Assembly (NCBI GenBank): GCA_937927235.1
Contig: CALBCM010000013.1
Coordinates: 35,130-99,129 of the forward strand
Source: an uncultured Johnsonella sp.
GTDB taxonomy: Bacteria > Bacillota > Clostridia > Lachnospirales > Lachnospiraceae
DNA length: 64,000 nucleotides
Direction: 5' to 3'
Shown here: piece after piece, positions 54,901 to 63,389 of the stretch
Position numbering within the stretch: position 1 is the first letter of the stretch
Layout of the letters: each line of letters starts with the position of its first letter
The notes under the pieces: model-generated
Told to the model about the DNA's origin: nothing
Databases searched by the model: none
Seen by the model: the letters and a program-made list of their open reading frames with translations, nothing else
Program-made: the position numbers and the translations under genes

Positions 54901-56507
54901 TCTATAGCCTCATTGTCCTTCTGGACTATCTTTCCTCCCTGTCCATAAGACAGGTTCACCTGCAGGAAAAGGTCGGGATCTTTGGTATACTTGACTGTTA
55001 CAACCCCTGAATTACTCGGATTCGCAGCAGTTATTTTAAACTGCGGATTTGATTCAGCCCAAGCTGTCGGGTCTATTGTATAGCCTGCATTTGAAAAAGC
55101 AGTAGCATCATCAGGTGAAAGTGAAGGCATCTGAGTTCCGGTTTTTACATATTCATCCAAGACCGGTGCAAAAGCAATATAATCAGCATTTTGCACCTTG
55201 ACTCTATACTCAAGTTCATTTGCAGCATTTTTATAAGGCTTGGTTGAATTAAGATAATCCGGTGAAGTTATGCTGTCGGCTACCTGAGCTCCGAGCTTTG
55301 CAACTACCTTGTCGGTTATATTAACTCCGTCATCATCTACATACTTAATCCTAAGACTGGTATAGTAATTATTATTTAATTTATATTTATACACTACCTT
55401 TAAGTTCTGATTAAGCATAATACCTGTAACCTTATTATCAGCGCCAAAGCCTATCTTATCAGCAGTAAGAAGATTGGAAGCTACCTGAGGAGCCTGGTCG
55501 GTTCCCGAGGCTGAATATATATTTTTACTTTCAAGTGTATACCTAGATTGGTGACTGATAGGGTCTGTTACACTGAAGTCAGCCTTTGGTCCTATGTTTT
55601 CAACTGTAAGGTTCTGACCGGCGTAATACTCCCTGTAAGTAGTATCATTACTGGTAGTAATGTTGCCTTGAAGGTCTTCAATCTTATAAACAAGATTTAA
55701 GCTGAACTTGGTATCATGGTCTGATTTATACTTATAAACAACCTTAATATTACGGTTTACCATAGTACCAGTAACATACTTTGAGCCGCTGTTAAACTTA
55801 AAATTATCATTAGTAGGAAGATCTTTTGCTGTATTAAAATCGCTAGTAGATTCTCCATTTGAAGCATAAGAAGTTAAAGTATCAGCTAAATTCTGATTTG
55901 CTACCTTGTACCCCGGTATGCTTAAAGGAATTGCCTGAAATTCTTCCAATACCTTTTTAGATGAGTCAATATTTTGACCGGTTAAGCCCGGTACGGTTTC
56001 CGTACCATCTGCTACATGCTCTATTTTAGTTTTAAACGACTTGCTTGTATCAGCTTCAAGCACTCCATAATAGGTTATTTCTGAAGCAGGGTAATGGCTT
56101 GGAAGCAGCTCAGTCTTAAAATCATATTTTCTGTTTTCTTTACTGCTGTACCAACCCACCAGTTTATAGCCTACAGAATCACTTACAGAGTTTTCATCCT
56201 TTAAAAATTTTTTGCCTTTAAATGTCTTGGTATTGCTGTAGCCAGGAATATTTTTATCATAAAAAGGCATATAGATACGATTATCTGCATTAAGGTCGGT
56301 ATCTGTATCTCCACTTATTGTTTCAAGTGGCGGTCCCTGAATAGAAAAATCTCTATTTGATTTTATAGAAGGCTGCCAAGCACTAAAGCTAAAATTTATT
56401 TTCCCGGGAACTTCTGCATAAACCGGCAGTGCCGGTGCCAGCATGGCAAATACCATGCTGGCAGACAGCAGTGCAGCTATCTGTTTTCTTATATTAAATT
56501 TTTTCAT
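51981..56507 (-). CDS. Giant wall-attached surface protein, type B copy 3
   Basis: A 1508-residue paralogue of the protein at 37821-42389. It has nearly the same signal peptide (ALLSASMVFAMLAPALPVYA) and a clearly diverged N-terminal half whose repeats end in TGTMVNRNIKVVYKY and TGIMLNQNLKVVYKY. Modules with LNYVITDLQGKVIKVV and HQYALLDDAGNVVKTF lie at about 735-900. A helical segment (about 1240-1315), a GGSSGGGGGSGGGSGGGGGG linker and aromatic repeats (WYYLSE, KWYYLKPADG, KWYYFTKD) follow, ending in HPYGSLYMNETTPDGYSVDSNGVW. AAGGAGG precedes the ATG. It is separated by 26 bp from type A copy 3, the same spacing as in the other pair, showing that the whole operon was duplicated. Confidence 0.8.
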   Translation of the reverse strand: MKKFNIRKQIAALLSASMVFAMLAPALPVYAEVPGKINFSFSAWQPSIKSNRDFSIQGPPLETISGDTDTDLNADNRIYMPFYDKNIPGYSNTKTFKGKKFLKDENSVSDSVGYKLVGWYSSKENRKYDFKTELLPSHYPASEITYYGVLEADTSKSFKTKIEHVADGTETVPGLTGQNIDSSKKVLEEFQAIPLSIPGYKVANQNLADTLTSYASNGESTSDFNTAKDLPTNDNFKFNSGSKYVTGTMVNRNIKVVYKYKSDHDTKFSLNLVYKIEDLQGNITTSNDTTYREYYAGQNLTVENIGPKADFSVTDPISHQSRYTLESKNIYSASGTDQAPQVASNLLTADKIGFGADNKVTGIMLNQNLKVVYKYKLNNNYYTSLRIKYVDDDGVNITDKVVAKLGAQVADSITSPDYLNSTKPYKNAANELEYRVKVQNADYIAFAPVLDEYVKTGTQMPSLSPDDATAFSNAGYTIDPTAWAESNPQFKITAANPSNSGVVTVKYTKDPDLFLQVNLSYGQGGKIVQKDNEAIDYDPINNPSQQIKIIKTNKTSTGFTLEIPNGVLHTPKPDAGYTFAQWSYMNKLGTSTPITIPWTHNFQNSDIQGNTITLRATFVKKPSDWTKITLEEADPSKVSIDSVKIIELLNKNADGTPKTLKWGDISGDIQTTNHNPSAYNIQWMRKNSLVVMNDPNQEITEGTYVVYAIPNTPNPSAYQPQAAGEIDAAAIPAINVDQTNPAPVDVRLNYVITDLQGKVIKVVSGGDVLSGNGKISGYEDDGHGHSGFFIHPGEKYNLYTVPSNEIVNPGQDISTVTSASAGTEVSIPHVYNPMVVEDSAHRGKAAIKVDPTTKAHQYALLDDAGNVVKTFTSPNPDGGALTFDNLELDKNYYIVVRPVGDNTPETAKGPGQLVNTSNITINKSTYEVKVAVPAGVNIQLDPGNPDLSAVRPGSSVQITVDPQDANGNFFSEFAAINGISNTALNKAGQSVQFIMPANEVKLQAVYESASKWTDPSQFDNSAHDGREIGVVKPTELIPDSEAGPENRFRLHIYKTPMPNDTKQLIQVDEGIGYKGLWVMRVVVEYTHDGTNWIVYGGDVPELTTSIDTGALVPGNKYVMHKLDDLHAASAVLEDGLESLEDRDNYSGMFDKKVENGVYYAFGYSSTPSRRVDIRSSRTDVWKTAVVLRDGESLADHSSEYSSFISGDEGVDLEGITWTYRGISSTKAALTLVDEADKTPLDSDKVYYLYYSDDKTERAKAYDDLVKRIASAKQLFRRGLTENNKGLLEVALASATALINKTNPRKATTSELLAELNYLSGVVDSVTGGSSGGGGGSGGGSGGGGGGSRGIIADNSSVRVGYDGSWKLVDSANHIWNFNLSSGSKLKGWARLSYTYDGVTRTGWYHFNDDGVMDSGWYHEASNNTWYYLSENHDGFFGEMKTGWHFNSNDNKWYYLKPADGSMSVDWSSIGEKWYYFTKDTDERHPYGSLYMNETTPDGYSVDSNGVWK
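56436..56463. repeat. Inverted repeat in signal-peptide codons of type B copy 3
   Basis: The same perfect 11-bp stem (TGCCAGCATGG/CCATGCTGGCA, loop CAAATA) as at 42318-42345, in the same codons. Confidence 0.7.
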
Positions 56508-56533
56508 TTAATCTAATCCTCCTTATCACTCTG

Positions 56534-59500
56534 CTATTGTACCCATTCACCGTTATGGTTTACTTTGTAACCGTCAGGAGTCATAGTGCTTACGTAAAGT
56601 GATCCCTTCGGATGTCCTTCTACAGATACTGGTGAGAAGTAGTACCAATGCTCTCCGATGCGACACCAGCCCGTATACATCTCTCCAACTACAGGATCAA
56701 GATAGTACCAGAACCCTGCTGCATCCTTATACCAGCCCATAATCATCTGCCCGGCATCTGCACCCTGCTCGGGATTTAAGAAGTACCACTTGTCAGCACC
56801 TGCATCATGATACCAGCCCTGAACCATAGAAGCCTGAGAATCAAAGAAATACCATTTTGTAAGCAGTTTATTGGTTTTTTCATCAGAGTACTGTATCTTT
56901 CCCCAAGTATTATTTAAAGGAAGTCCTCCGTTTAATACAAATGACCATCTTCCTGTAGAATCATTAATTTTCCAGTTTCCATCCACACCAAGCATGAAGG
57001 TTCTTTCTCCTACATGTTCAAACGGTCTTGCCACACTTCCGATTCCTTTACCGGCACTGCCACTGCCGCCGCCGCTGCTGCCGCCTGTTCTGCCTATAAA
57101 ATTATTATTTCTTCTATTTATCAATTCTTCATATTCTCTTATAATTCTGCCAAGATTATCAAGTTCAGCCTGGAGTTCATAGTAATTAGCCATACGTCCT
57201 GCATCTACTTCTCCACTGCCTCCAAAAAGTGCCAGATTAAGAAGTTCTCCACGTTTCTGCTTAAGCCTTGCAATAGCTCTTGCAATAGCCGCTTCAAGCC
57301 TAGTGATCTCGTCCTGTTTAAGATAAGGACTTCTTACTATATCCTGAGCATGTATTCTAAGTGAATCAAGCTCATTCCAAGCTTTTTCTTTTCTTGGTCT
57401 GTCATTTGTATAATATGCAAATATTGACATACTTCTGGTGACCGCATCTGTCATTAAGAACTTGTTCTGAGGCTTTTCAAAATCTGCTGCATTTATATCC
57501 ACAATATTTTGTTTCTTACTCCAGGCATTCTTAAAGATGTACTCAACACCGTAGATGTCAAATAATGGCGTTTTTATCGGAGGAGTACTGTTTCCATTCT
57601 GATAATCCGTTATTATCTGATAATCAACAGTAGTATTGTACCATACATCATCAGGATGCTCGCCGCGCCTTACTTTAAGCCTGTGATAGAAGTTTCTTAA
57701 AGGATTATTCAAGTCTTCAAAGTCAAGTGCCTGTATGGTATCAAAGAATCTTAATTTAAAGGCTTTTGAATAAACCAGTACATACTTGCCCTTTACTCTG
57801 CCTTTAAACCTGCAGTAGCCTGCCGTATTTTCAGGATCTGTAAAGTCCATCATCTTCGGCACAGGTCTGGTTGCAGGATCAGTTACATCAAAGAGCTCGT
57901 AATCCATCATATCGGTATCTTCATTAGGAAGCTGGATTAATACCGGAACTTCCGCATTTGAATCGGTAGCTCTGCCTACAAGTCTGCCATCTACATATCT
58001 TTCAGCCTCTATATCAAGTGCCCATGCGGCATTAAAGGCTGTAGGATGGAGCTGCCCTGCAATTGAAGCTTCTTTTACCGCAGCTCTTTCAGGTACTTTA
58101 ACCCTTCTCTTGTTAAATATGATCTTATATCTTACATCAGCCTTGTTTGTACCTATTAATTCTCTGTCCTTGTCTGTAGTAAGCTCCTCTTCAAGCCTTG
58201 CTATATGCTCAGGCTCTATGCCGTACTCTCCGACAGCACCTCCCCTGATTTCTTCTTCAACTATGGCATTGTAATTACCCTCAGCCGGTCCGAATCTTTC
58301 GTAAACCGCCCTTAATACTATATTGTTTGCACTCATACTAAAGGTGAAGTCATTAGCTTTTATTCTACCTGAAACTCCCTTGCTTCTTCCTGCTACTACC
58401 ACCCAGTATAAAAATCTCTTTCCGGCTGAATTAACAGGGTCTGCATGGATTACTACTTCGTCCTTTTCCTTGGCATCGGTTACTTTCCAGTTACTGCTTC
58501 CGGTTTCATGCTGTGACGGGTCTGTTCCCGCTACAGTAACGATTTTCACTTCACTTGCATTTTCAGGTCTGACCTCAACTATAAACTTCTTAGCATCTAC
58601 CATATCGCCTGGATTCGCAACTACATCGGTTCCATATTCTTTCTTTGAAAGAGGGTCAGGAACTCTGCTATCTCCCTTTTTCCTCGCAACTACAGTATAG
58701 GTTTTTCCAGGATCTAGATTATCAAAGGTAACTGTTGAAGGTCCTCTGCCGACCGGTGTCTTCCAGCCGTTATCGCTTCCCGGGTACTGTACGACATTGC
58801 CGTTCTCATCTATAAGTGCATAATCTGAATCAGGGTCGGCAGGATTTACTGTAATCTGTGCCTTGTCCTCATGTTTAGGATCAAAGCCTACATTATAGTT
58901 ATCCTCAAGTGTAGGTATTATTACCGGCTTGGGATCGCTTATAACTCCCGGAATTGGTGCCGGCATAGGCTGACCTACAGTTACCACAGTTCCCGGTGCT
59001 GCTTCCTGAACATGGTATTTAGTTCCCGGATAGAGGTCGTCAAAGAGGAGTACCTCGTTATCAGGTGCAGTCTTAACTGCAACTACATTGCCAAAGTCAT
59101 CGCTTACAATATATACATGACCTGCCTGAGTTTCTCTAACTCTGATTTGACCGCTTCCGTCAGGTCCTATATGACCGGAAGCATTAAAGTCGCCTATATT
59201 AAGACCCCATATATTAGGATCCTTTCTGCCGTGTACAATATAGGTGGCACCATTTACTAAAGGAGTGCTGTTATCTACATTAGTACCGTTTATAGTCCAG
59301 CTCTTATGAATATAGTTTACTTCATAAACCACATTTACATAATTATCTGCTAAAGCCTGTGCAAGAGTAGCATCATAATGTGCATGTGCCGAAGTAGGCG
59401 AAACTGAAGTTACATGCTCACCCTTATCAAAATGAATGTCTACCCATTTTGAAGGGTCTTCAACAAATTTTGCATAAAGCACAAGGTCTGCGCTGCTTGT

Positions 59501-62500
59501 CGGAAAGGTCGTACCGCTCTCAACCCTGTTAATTCCGGCAGAATCCAAATACCAGCCCTCAAACATATAATACTGGCTTTCAGGCACTGTATCAGGTATA
59601 TAGCCCTCGCTTACCAGCTTAGCAAAATTATATGCCATTTCACGTCCCGCAGGAGTTCCGTCATCTGCAAGGAAGGAAGTGGGAGCATTCGGTTTAGCAA
59701 CCAGGCTTCCCTTTGGAGGAGCTATTACTTCAAACCTTATATTTCTCCACTTGCTGCTGTCTCTGCTAAGCTTGTAATCAACCCTTAAGTTCTGGTTGCT
59801 TGGAGGCATGGAGCCTGTGAGCGTACCTGTAGTCTGATCAACCGCAGCAGTACCGGTAGGTGAAATCAAAGCAGTTGAATCTGAATCCCATTTATAGCCA
59901 TAAAGCTGCTTATCATTCGGTATAGGCTCGTTTATACTGCCTGTTTTAACATCAACTCTTGAAAGCAGAGTCTTATTATTTATTCTGTCATTAAACTTTC
60001 TCATCAGACTGGGCTGAGAAAGTGAATTGTAATTAAAGATAATAGTTACGTTCTGGTTAGGCATATAGCCGCTGAACTTGCCGTCAACTACATCATTTAA
60101 AACTACAAGTCCGGGAGTATCAAGCAAGCCTACCACATAATCATTAGGCCTTGAAGCTGCGCCCTCTGTTATGCTGAATCCGCTGTAAATATATCCTGTT
60201 TGCACTAAGCTGGCTGATTTTTCAGCAGTTATAGGCATTTCAGGTTTTTTCATTGTGTCTACCGGAGGTATTATATCTATGCCACCAGCCTGATGTTTTA
60301 CGGTAAATCTAAAGCCGGGATGTCCATTATCTACATTATATCTGAAATTAAGGTTAATACCGCTGGCTATCATATGAGCAAGAGTATAATGACCTGCAGC
60401 ATCTATGCTTCCCTGACCTGTAGGAGAAACTGTCGATCTGCCTTGGTTAAACCGATAGCCTGGAATAGCAACAGAATTTTCAGATACTGGTGCATCAATC
60501 TGGTAATTCTTTGTCATTCCGCCAAAGTTAATCTCAAGTGCAGGATTGACATTCTTATGTGTGATTACCACTGGGTAGCCGGCAGCACCAGGTGTCCATT
60601 TTGCATAATAATGCTTAGTAAAAGCAGAAGTTGGATTAGGATAAGACTGTAGCTTTGTTCCGCCTGCATCCTCCTCTCCAGAATCCAACAAATGATTATT
60701 ATTGGCATCAGTAAACGGGAACCAGCCTTCAAAATCATAGCCCGGTCTTGTAGTAGTCGGTAAGCTTCCTAATACAGAGCCTCCCAAAGCCTTAACAGGC
60801 TCATGTAAAACCGGAAGCAGTCTGTTTATTTCAGGACCAAAGTTCTTATCAAAGTAGTAAGTAACCTGCTCTTTTTGATAGATTACACTGATATTGGTAT
60901 TCTTATCCGGCATTCCTCCGCTTATACTTCCATTGCTTCCGGTAAGCCCTTCATAATTAAGTGTTGCAGTACCAGCACCGTTTCCCACCTTATATTCCTT
61001 GAAGGTATAGCCTGAAACCGATGTGAAAGATTTATTAATCGGCGTTCCGGCAGCAAGACTTTCATTAGTTGAGTTAAGAGAAGGCATATTGTTTCCATCT
61101 TGATCCAGATAGAAGATTGATAAGCTGAAAAAAGCCGCTCCTAAATAGATTTTACTTGCTTCCTGTGGATTGCTTCCTCCGGTAACCTGCTTGCTTACAT
61201 CTCCGGCACTTACAGAGTTTCCTTTTTTATCAGCTGGGAAGTTTAAAGCCGAATACGGCATTAAGCCTAAGCTGGAAGGATATTCAGCTACAGCAGTACC
61301 GTGATTGTTATCATTTGGAAGCTGCTTCACATTCACACCTATCTTTGATTCTCCAAGGTCCTTAGTTGCAGTTATAACCTTGCCGGTATCAAGAAAGACA
61401 TTTGCAGCCGTGCCGCCATCGTCCTTATTATCTTGTATAGTAACTGTACTTCCTACGGTAAACTTACCACTTGAGGAATACTTAACCGCTGAATTATTTT
61501 TTGAAATATTATCTTTTATAGTACCGTAGTTCATATCAAGGTTTGCTGAACCGCTTAAATCAATGGCACTTGCTTTGTCTGCAGTAGTAACCTTATTATT
61601 CTGAAGGACTGCTTTTCTCCTAAGTGCAACTGTACCATTATTTGCAGTGATAAGCGCAGCCTCTGCTTCCTTACCATTTTCTTTACCGCCGTCTACAGTA
61701 ACATCACCTATAGTAAGTCCTGTCTTATCTCCGGTAACATTAAAGAGAGCTCCCTTAAAATCGCCGCCTCTTTTTATAATCTTTCTGTTAGCTTCTCCAG
61801 GATAAGGATTGGGGGCATTTTGGTAATAATAACCGTTTGCTTGGTTCACGTTATAGTTAGCATTATCATCTATAGTGAAATCAGTTGTTTCAAAGGTAAT
61901 ATTTACTCCTGTAGGAATATTTATAGTTTCAGAAATATCCACATCACTCATAAGGTAAATATATGCCTTTTTTACTTTAGTAGCTGCTATAGCATCAACT
62001 GCTTGCTTTACAGAGCCGTAAGGGCTGGCAATAAAGCCGTCTCCATTTGCAGCTCCTTGTTTGACATAGTAAACTGAAGGCTTCATAGAAACTGCGAACC
62101 TTGCAGTTTTTGTTTCATGTCCTTTAAGGTCAAAGTAGGCTGAAAATGCAGCTGAGGAGTCAAAGCTTCTTGCAGAATTTTTTGGAGAACCTTTAAATCC
62201 CCTTTTTGATTTTGAAAATACCCATCTAGTATGATTTATACCAGCTGTATCATGGTACTTACCAGCCCATACACGAAGCTCACTTTTATCATTAGAATCT
62301 CCGGGTCTTCTTTTTATTCCAATATCAAGGTCGGAGCCCGGCAAATAGGTCAGGATATCCAGGTTAGAAAATCTATATTTACGATCAGCAGCATCAGGAT
62401 TAGAGCCATTTGGCATATAGTTTGCTATCATATGCAGACCTTCAAAGGTACTTCCATGCACTCCCTGTGTAGTAACTATAGTAGGGCAGCCGTCGTGGTT

Positions 62501-63310
62501 ATAAACCTGAGTATCAGTATGATTTCCTATCATAAAATATGTTTGACTGTCTTTAGTATTATACACTGTATACTCTATAATAAGCCATTTACCGTCATCC
62601 GAAGATTTAAGCTCCTGCCTTACCTCTACTTTTTGATTTCCTTCTGAAACCTCTGTAACATCTCCGTTTTTCTTTACTCCACCGGTTTTCAGATTAAATG
62701 TTTTTAACTTACTTTCATTATTACTATTAAAAGTAGCTGTCTGCTCTTCTATTCCATTACTCGCATATGCTGTAACCACAGGATCTACAGCACCAGAAGC
62801 ATCCAATGTTTCAGGTGAATCATCCAAATTCCCAACCTTATTAGGTTTTCCAAATGCATAGTATGTCAGCCACCAGTTTTTGGCACTACCATTTGAATAT
62901 GCAGTCTGTACTATAGGGTTCCCCCCATCATCGGTAGTGGCAGAGGAACTGTAGCCCTGAGTATTATTTGCCATATGTGCTTCATCTACTATAGCCGCAA
63001 AATTAAATGCATACTGAGGCTTCAACTGCTTATTAGTAGGCAAATGCCAATTATTACTTCCTATATGATTTGTAGCATCTCCAAACACATAAGCCGTTGA
63101 GTCGCTGCGTCCAAAGCTATAGCCTCCCGCACTCACACCAATATGCGTATTATCATTAGCACTCTGAAGCTTTGTATTCGGCTGCAGCTCCGTTGCCGCC
63201 TGTACATTATTTACTCCATATCCAAAGCCCTGCACCCCTCCCGCCACCATAGCCGCTGACAATACAGCTGCGGCAGCCTGCTTAAGCTTTTTTAAAAAAC
63301 TCTTTTTCAT
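56534..63310 (-). CDS. Giant wall-attached surface protein, type A copy 3
   Basis: A 2258-residue type A protein. The signal peptide ends near VQA-AT. The N-terminal beta-sandwich-like and beta-helix-like regions (to about 680) and the repeats to about 1357 have clearly diverged from copies 1 and 2 (ends such as SGGMPDKNTNISVIY and SGYMPNQNVTIIFNY). From WGLNIGDFNASGHIG at about 1363 onward the protein is almost identical to copy 2, through the two GNVV modules, helical segment, Ser/Gly linker and wall-binding repeats. GGGAGG lies ten bases before the ATG. Only 79 bp separate it from the upstream gene, with no terminator visible, so it may be transcribed from a promoter outside the window together with that gene, then type B copy 3. 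Confidence 0.8.
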   Translation of the reverse strand: MKKSFLKKLKQAAAAVLSAAMVAGGVQGFGYGVNNVQAATELQPNTKLQSANDNTHIGVSAGGYSFGRSDSTAYVFGDATNHIGSNNWHLPTNKQLKPQYAFNFAAIVDEAHMANNTQGYSSSATTDDGGNPIVQTAYSNGSAKNWWLTYYAFGKPNKVGNLDDSPETLDASGAVDPVVTAYASNGIEEQTATFNSNNESKLKTFNLKTGGVKKNGDVTEVSEGNQKVEVRQELKSSDDGKWLIIEYTVYNTKDSQTYFMIGNHTDTQVYNHDGCPTIVTTQGVHGSTFEGLHMIANYMPNGSNPDAADRKYRFSNLDILTYLPGSDLDIGIKRRPGDSNDKSELRVWAGKYHDTAGINHTRWVFSKSKRGFKGSPKNSARSFDSSAAFSAYFDLKGHETKTARFAVSMKPSVYYVKQGAANGDGFIASPYGSVKQAVDAIAATKVKKAYIYLMSDVDISETINIPTGVNITFETTDFTIDDNANYNVNQANGYYYQNAPNPYPGEANRKIIKRGGDFKGALFNVTGDKTGLTIGDVTVDGGKENGKEAEAALITANNGTVALRRKAVLQNNKVTTADKASAIDLSGSANLDMNYGTIKDNISKNNSAVKYSSSGKFTVGSTVTIQDNKDDGGTAANVFLDTGKVITATKDLGESKIGVNVKQLPNDNNHGTAVAEYPSSLGLMPYSALNFPADKKGNSVSAGDVSKQVTGGSNPQEASKIYLGAAFFSLSIFYLDQDGNNMPSLNSTNESLAAGTPINKSFTSVSGYTFKEYKVGNGAGTATLNYEGLTGSNGSISGGMPDKNTNISVIYQKEQVTYYFDKNFGPEINRLLPVLHEPVKALGGSVLGSLPTTTRPGYDFEGWFPFTDANNNHLLDSGEEDAGGTKLQSYPNPTSAFTKHYYAKWTPGAAGYPVVITHKNVNPALEINFGGMTKNYQIDAPVSENSVAIPGYRFNQGRSTVSPTGQGSIDAAGHYTLAHMIASGINLNFRYNVDNGHPGFRFTVKHQAGGIDIIPPVDTMKKPEMPITAEKSASLVQTGYIYSGFSITEGAASRPNDYVVGLLDTPGLVVLNDVVDGKFSGYMPNQNVTIIFNYNSLSQPSLMRKFNDRINNKTLLSRVDVKTGSINEPIPNDKQLYGYKWDSDSTALISPTGTAAVDQTTGTLTGSMPPSNQNLRVDYKLSRDSSKWRNIRFEVIAPPKGSLVAKPNAPTSFLADDGTPAGREMAYNFAKLVSEGYIPDTVPESQYYMFEGWYLDSAGINRVESGTTFPTSSADLVLYAKFVEDPSKWVDIHFDKGEHVTSVSPTSAHAHYDATLAQALADNYVNVVYEVNYIHKSWTINGTNVDNSTPLVNGATYIVHGRKDPNIWGLNIGDFNASGHIGPDGSGQIRVRETQAGHVYIVSDDFGNVVAVKTAPDNEVLLFDDLYPGTKYHVQEAAPGTVVTVGQPMPAPIPGVISDPKPVIIPTLEDNYNVGFDPKHEDKAQITVNPADPDSDYALIDENGNVVQYPGSDNGWKTPVGRGPSTVTFDNLDPGKTYTVVARKKGDSRVPDPLSKKEYGTDVVANPGDMVDAKKFIVEVRPENASEVKIVTVAGTDPSQHETGSSNWKVTDAKEKDEVVIHADPVNSAGKRFLYWVVVAGRSKGVSGRIKANDFTFSMSANNIVLRAVYERFGPAEGNYNAIVEEEIRGGAVGEYGIEPEHIARLEEELTTDKDRELIGTNKADVRYKIIFNKRRVKVPERAAVKEASIAGQLHPTAFNAAWALDIEAERYVDGRLVGRATDSNAEVPVLIQLPNEDTDMMDYELFDVTDPATRPVPKMMDFTDPENTAGYCRFKGRVKGKYVLVYSKAFKLRFFDTIQALDFEDLNNPLRNFYHRLKVRRGEHPDDVWYNTTVDYQIITDYQNGNSTPPIKTPLFDIYGVEYIFKNAWSKKQNIVDINAADFEKPQNKFLMTDAVTRSMSIFAYYTNDRPRKEKAWNELDSLRIHAQDIVRSPYLKQDEITRLEAAIARAIARLKQKRGELLNLALFGGSGEVDAGRMANYYELQAELDNLGRIIREYEELINRRNNNFIGRTGGSSGGGSGSAGKGIGSVARPFEHVGERTFMLGVDGNWKINDSTGRWSFVLNGGLPLNNTWGKIQYSDEKTNKLLTKWYFFDSQASMVQGWYHDAGADKWYFLNPEQGADAGQMIMGWYKDAAGFWYYLDPVVGEMYTGWCRIGEHWYYFSPVSVEGHPKGSLYVSTMTPDGYKVNHNGEWVQ
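57585..57994 (-). repeat. 410-bp block identical to 43467-43876 (copy 3 side)
   Basis: Partner of the identical block in type A copy 2. The flanks differ immediately outside it (A at 57584 against G, and ATATCT against GTACCT from 57995), which defines the tract edges. Confidence 0.85.
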
Positions 63311-63389
63311 TAAATAAATACCTCCCTATATCCTTTTGAGTAAAGTATCACCCATTTCTCTATAAAAGCAGATGAGTTCTTTACTACAG

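Noticed and set aside
30655..63310. Sortase anchoring (LPXTG) of the giant proteins
   Set aside because: None ends with LPXTG, a hydrophobic tail and basic residues; all end in aromatic wall-binding repeats and GxW.
37375..63389. Insertion sequences, transposases or integrase attachment sites that could explain the duplications
   Set aside because: No transposase-like protein, terminal inverted repeats or target duplications were recognised in the array.
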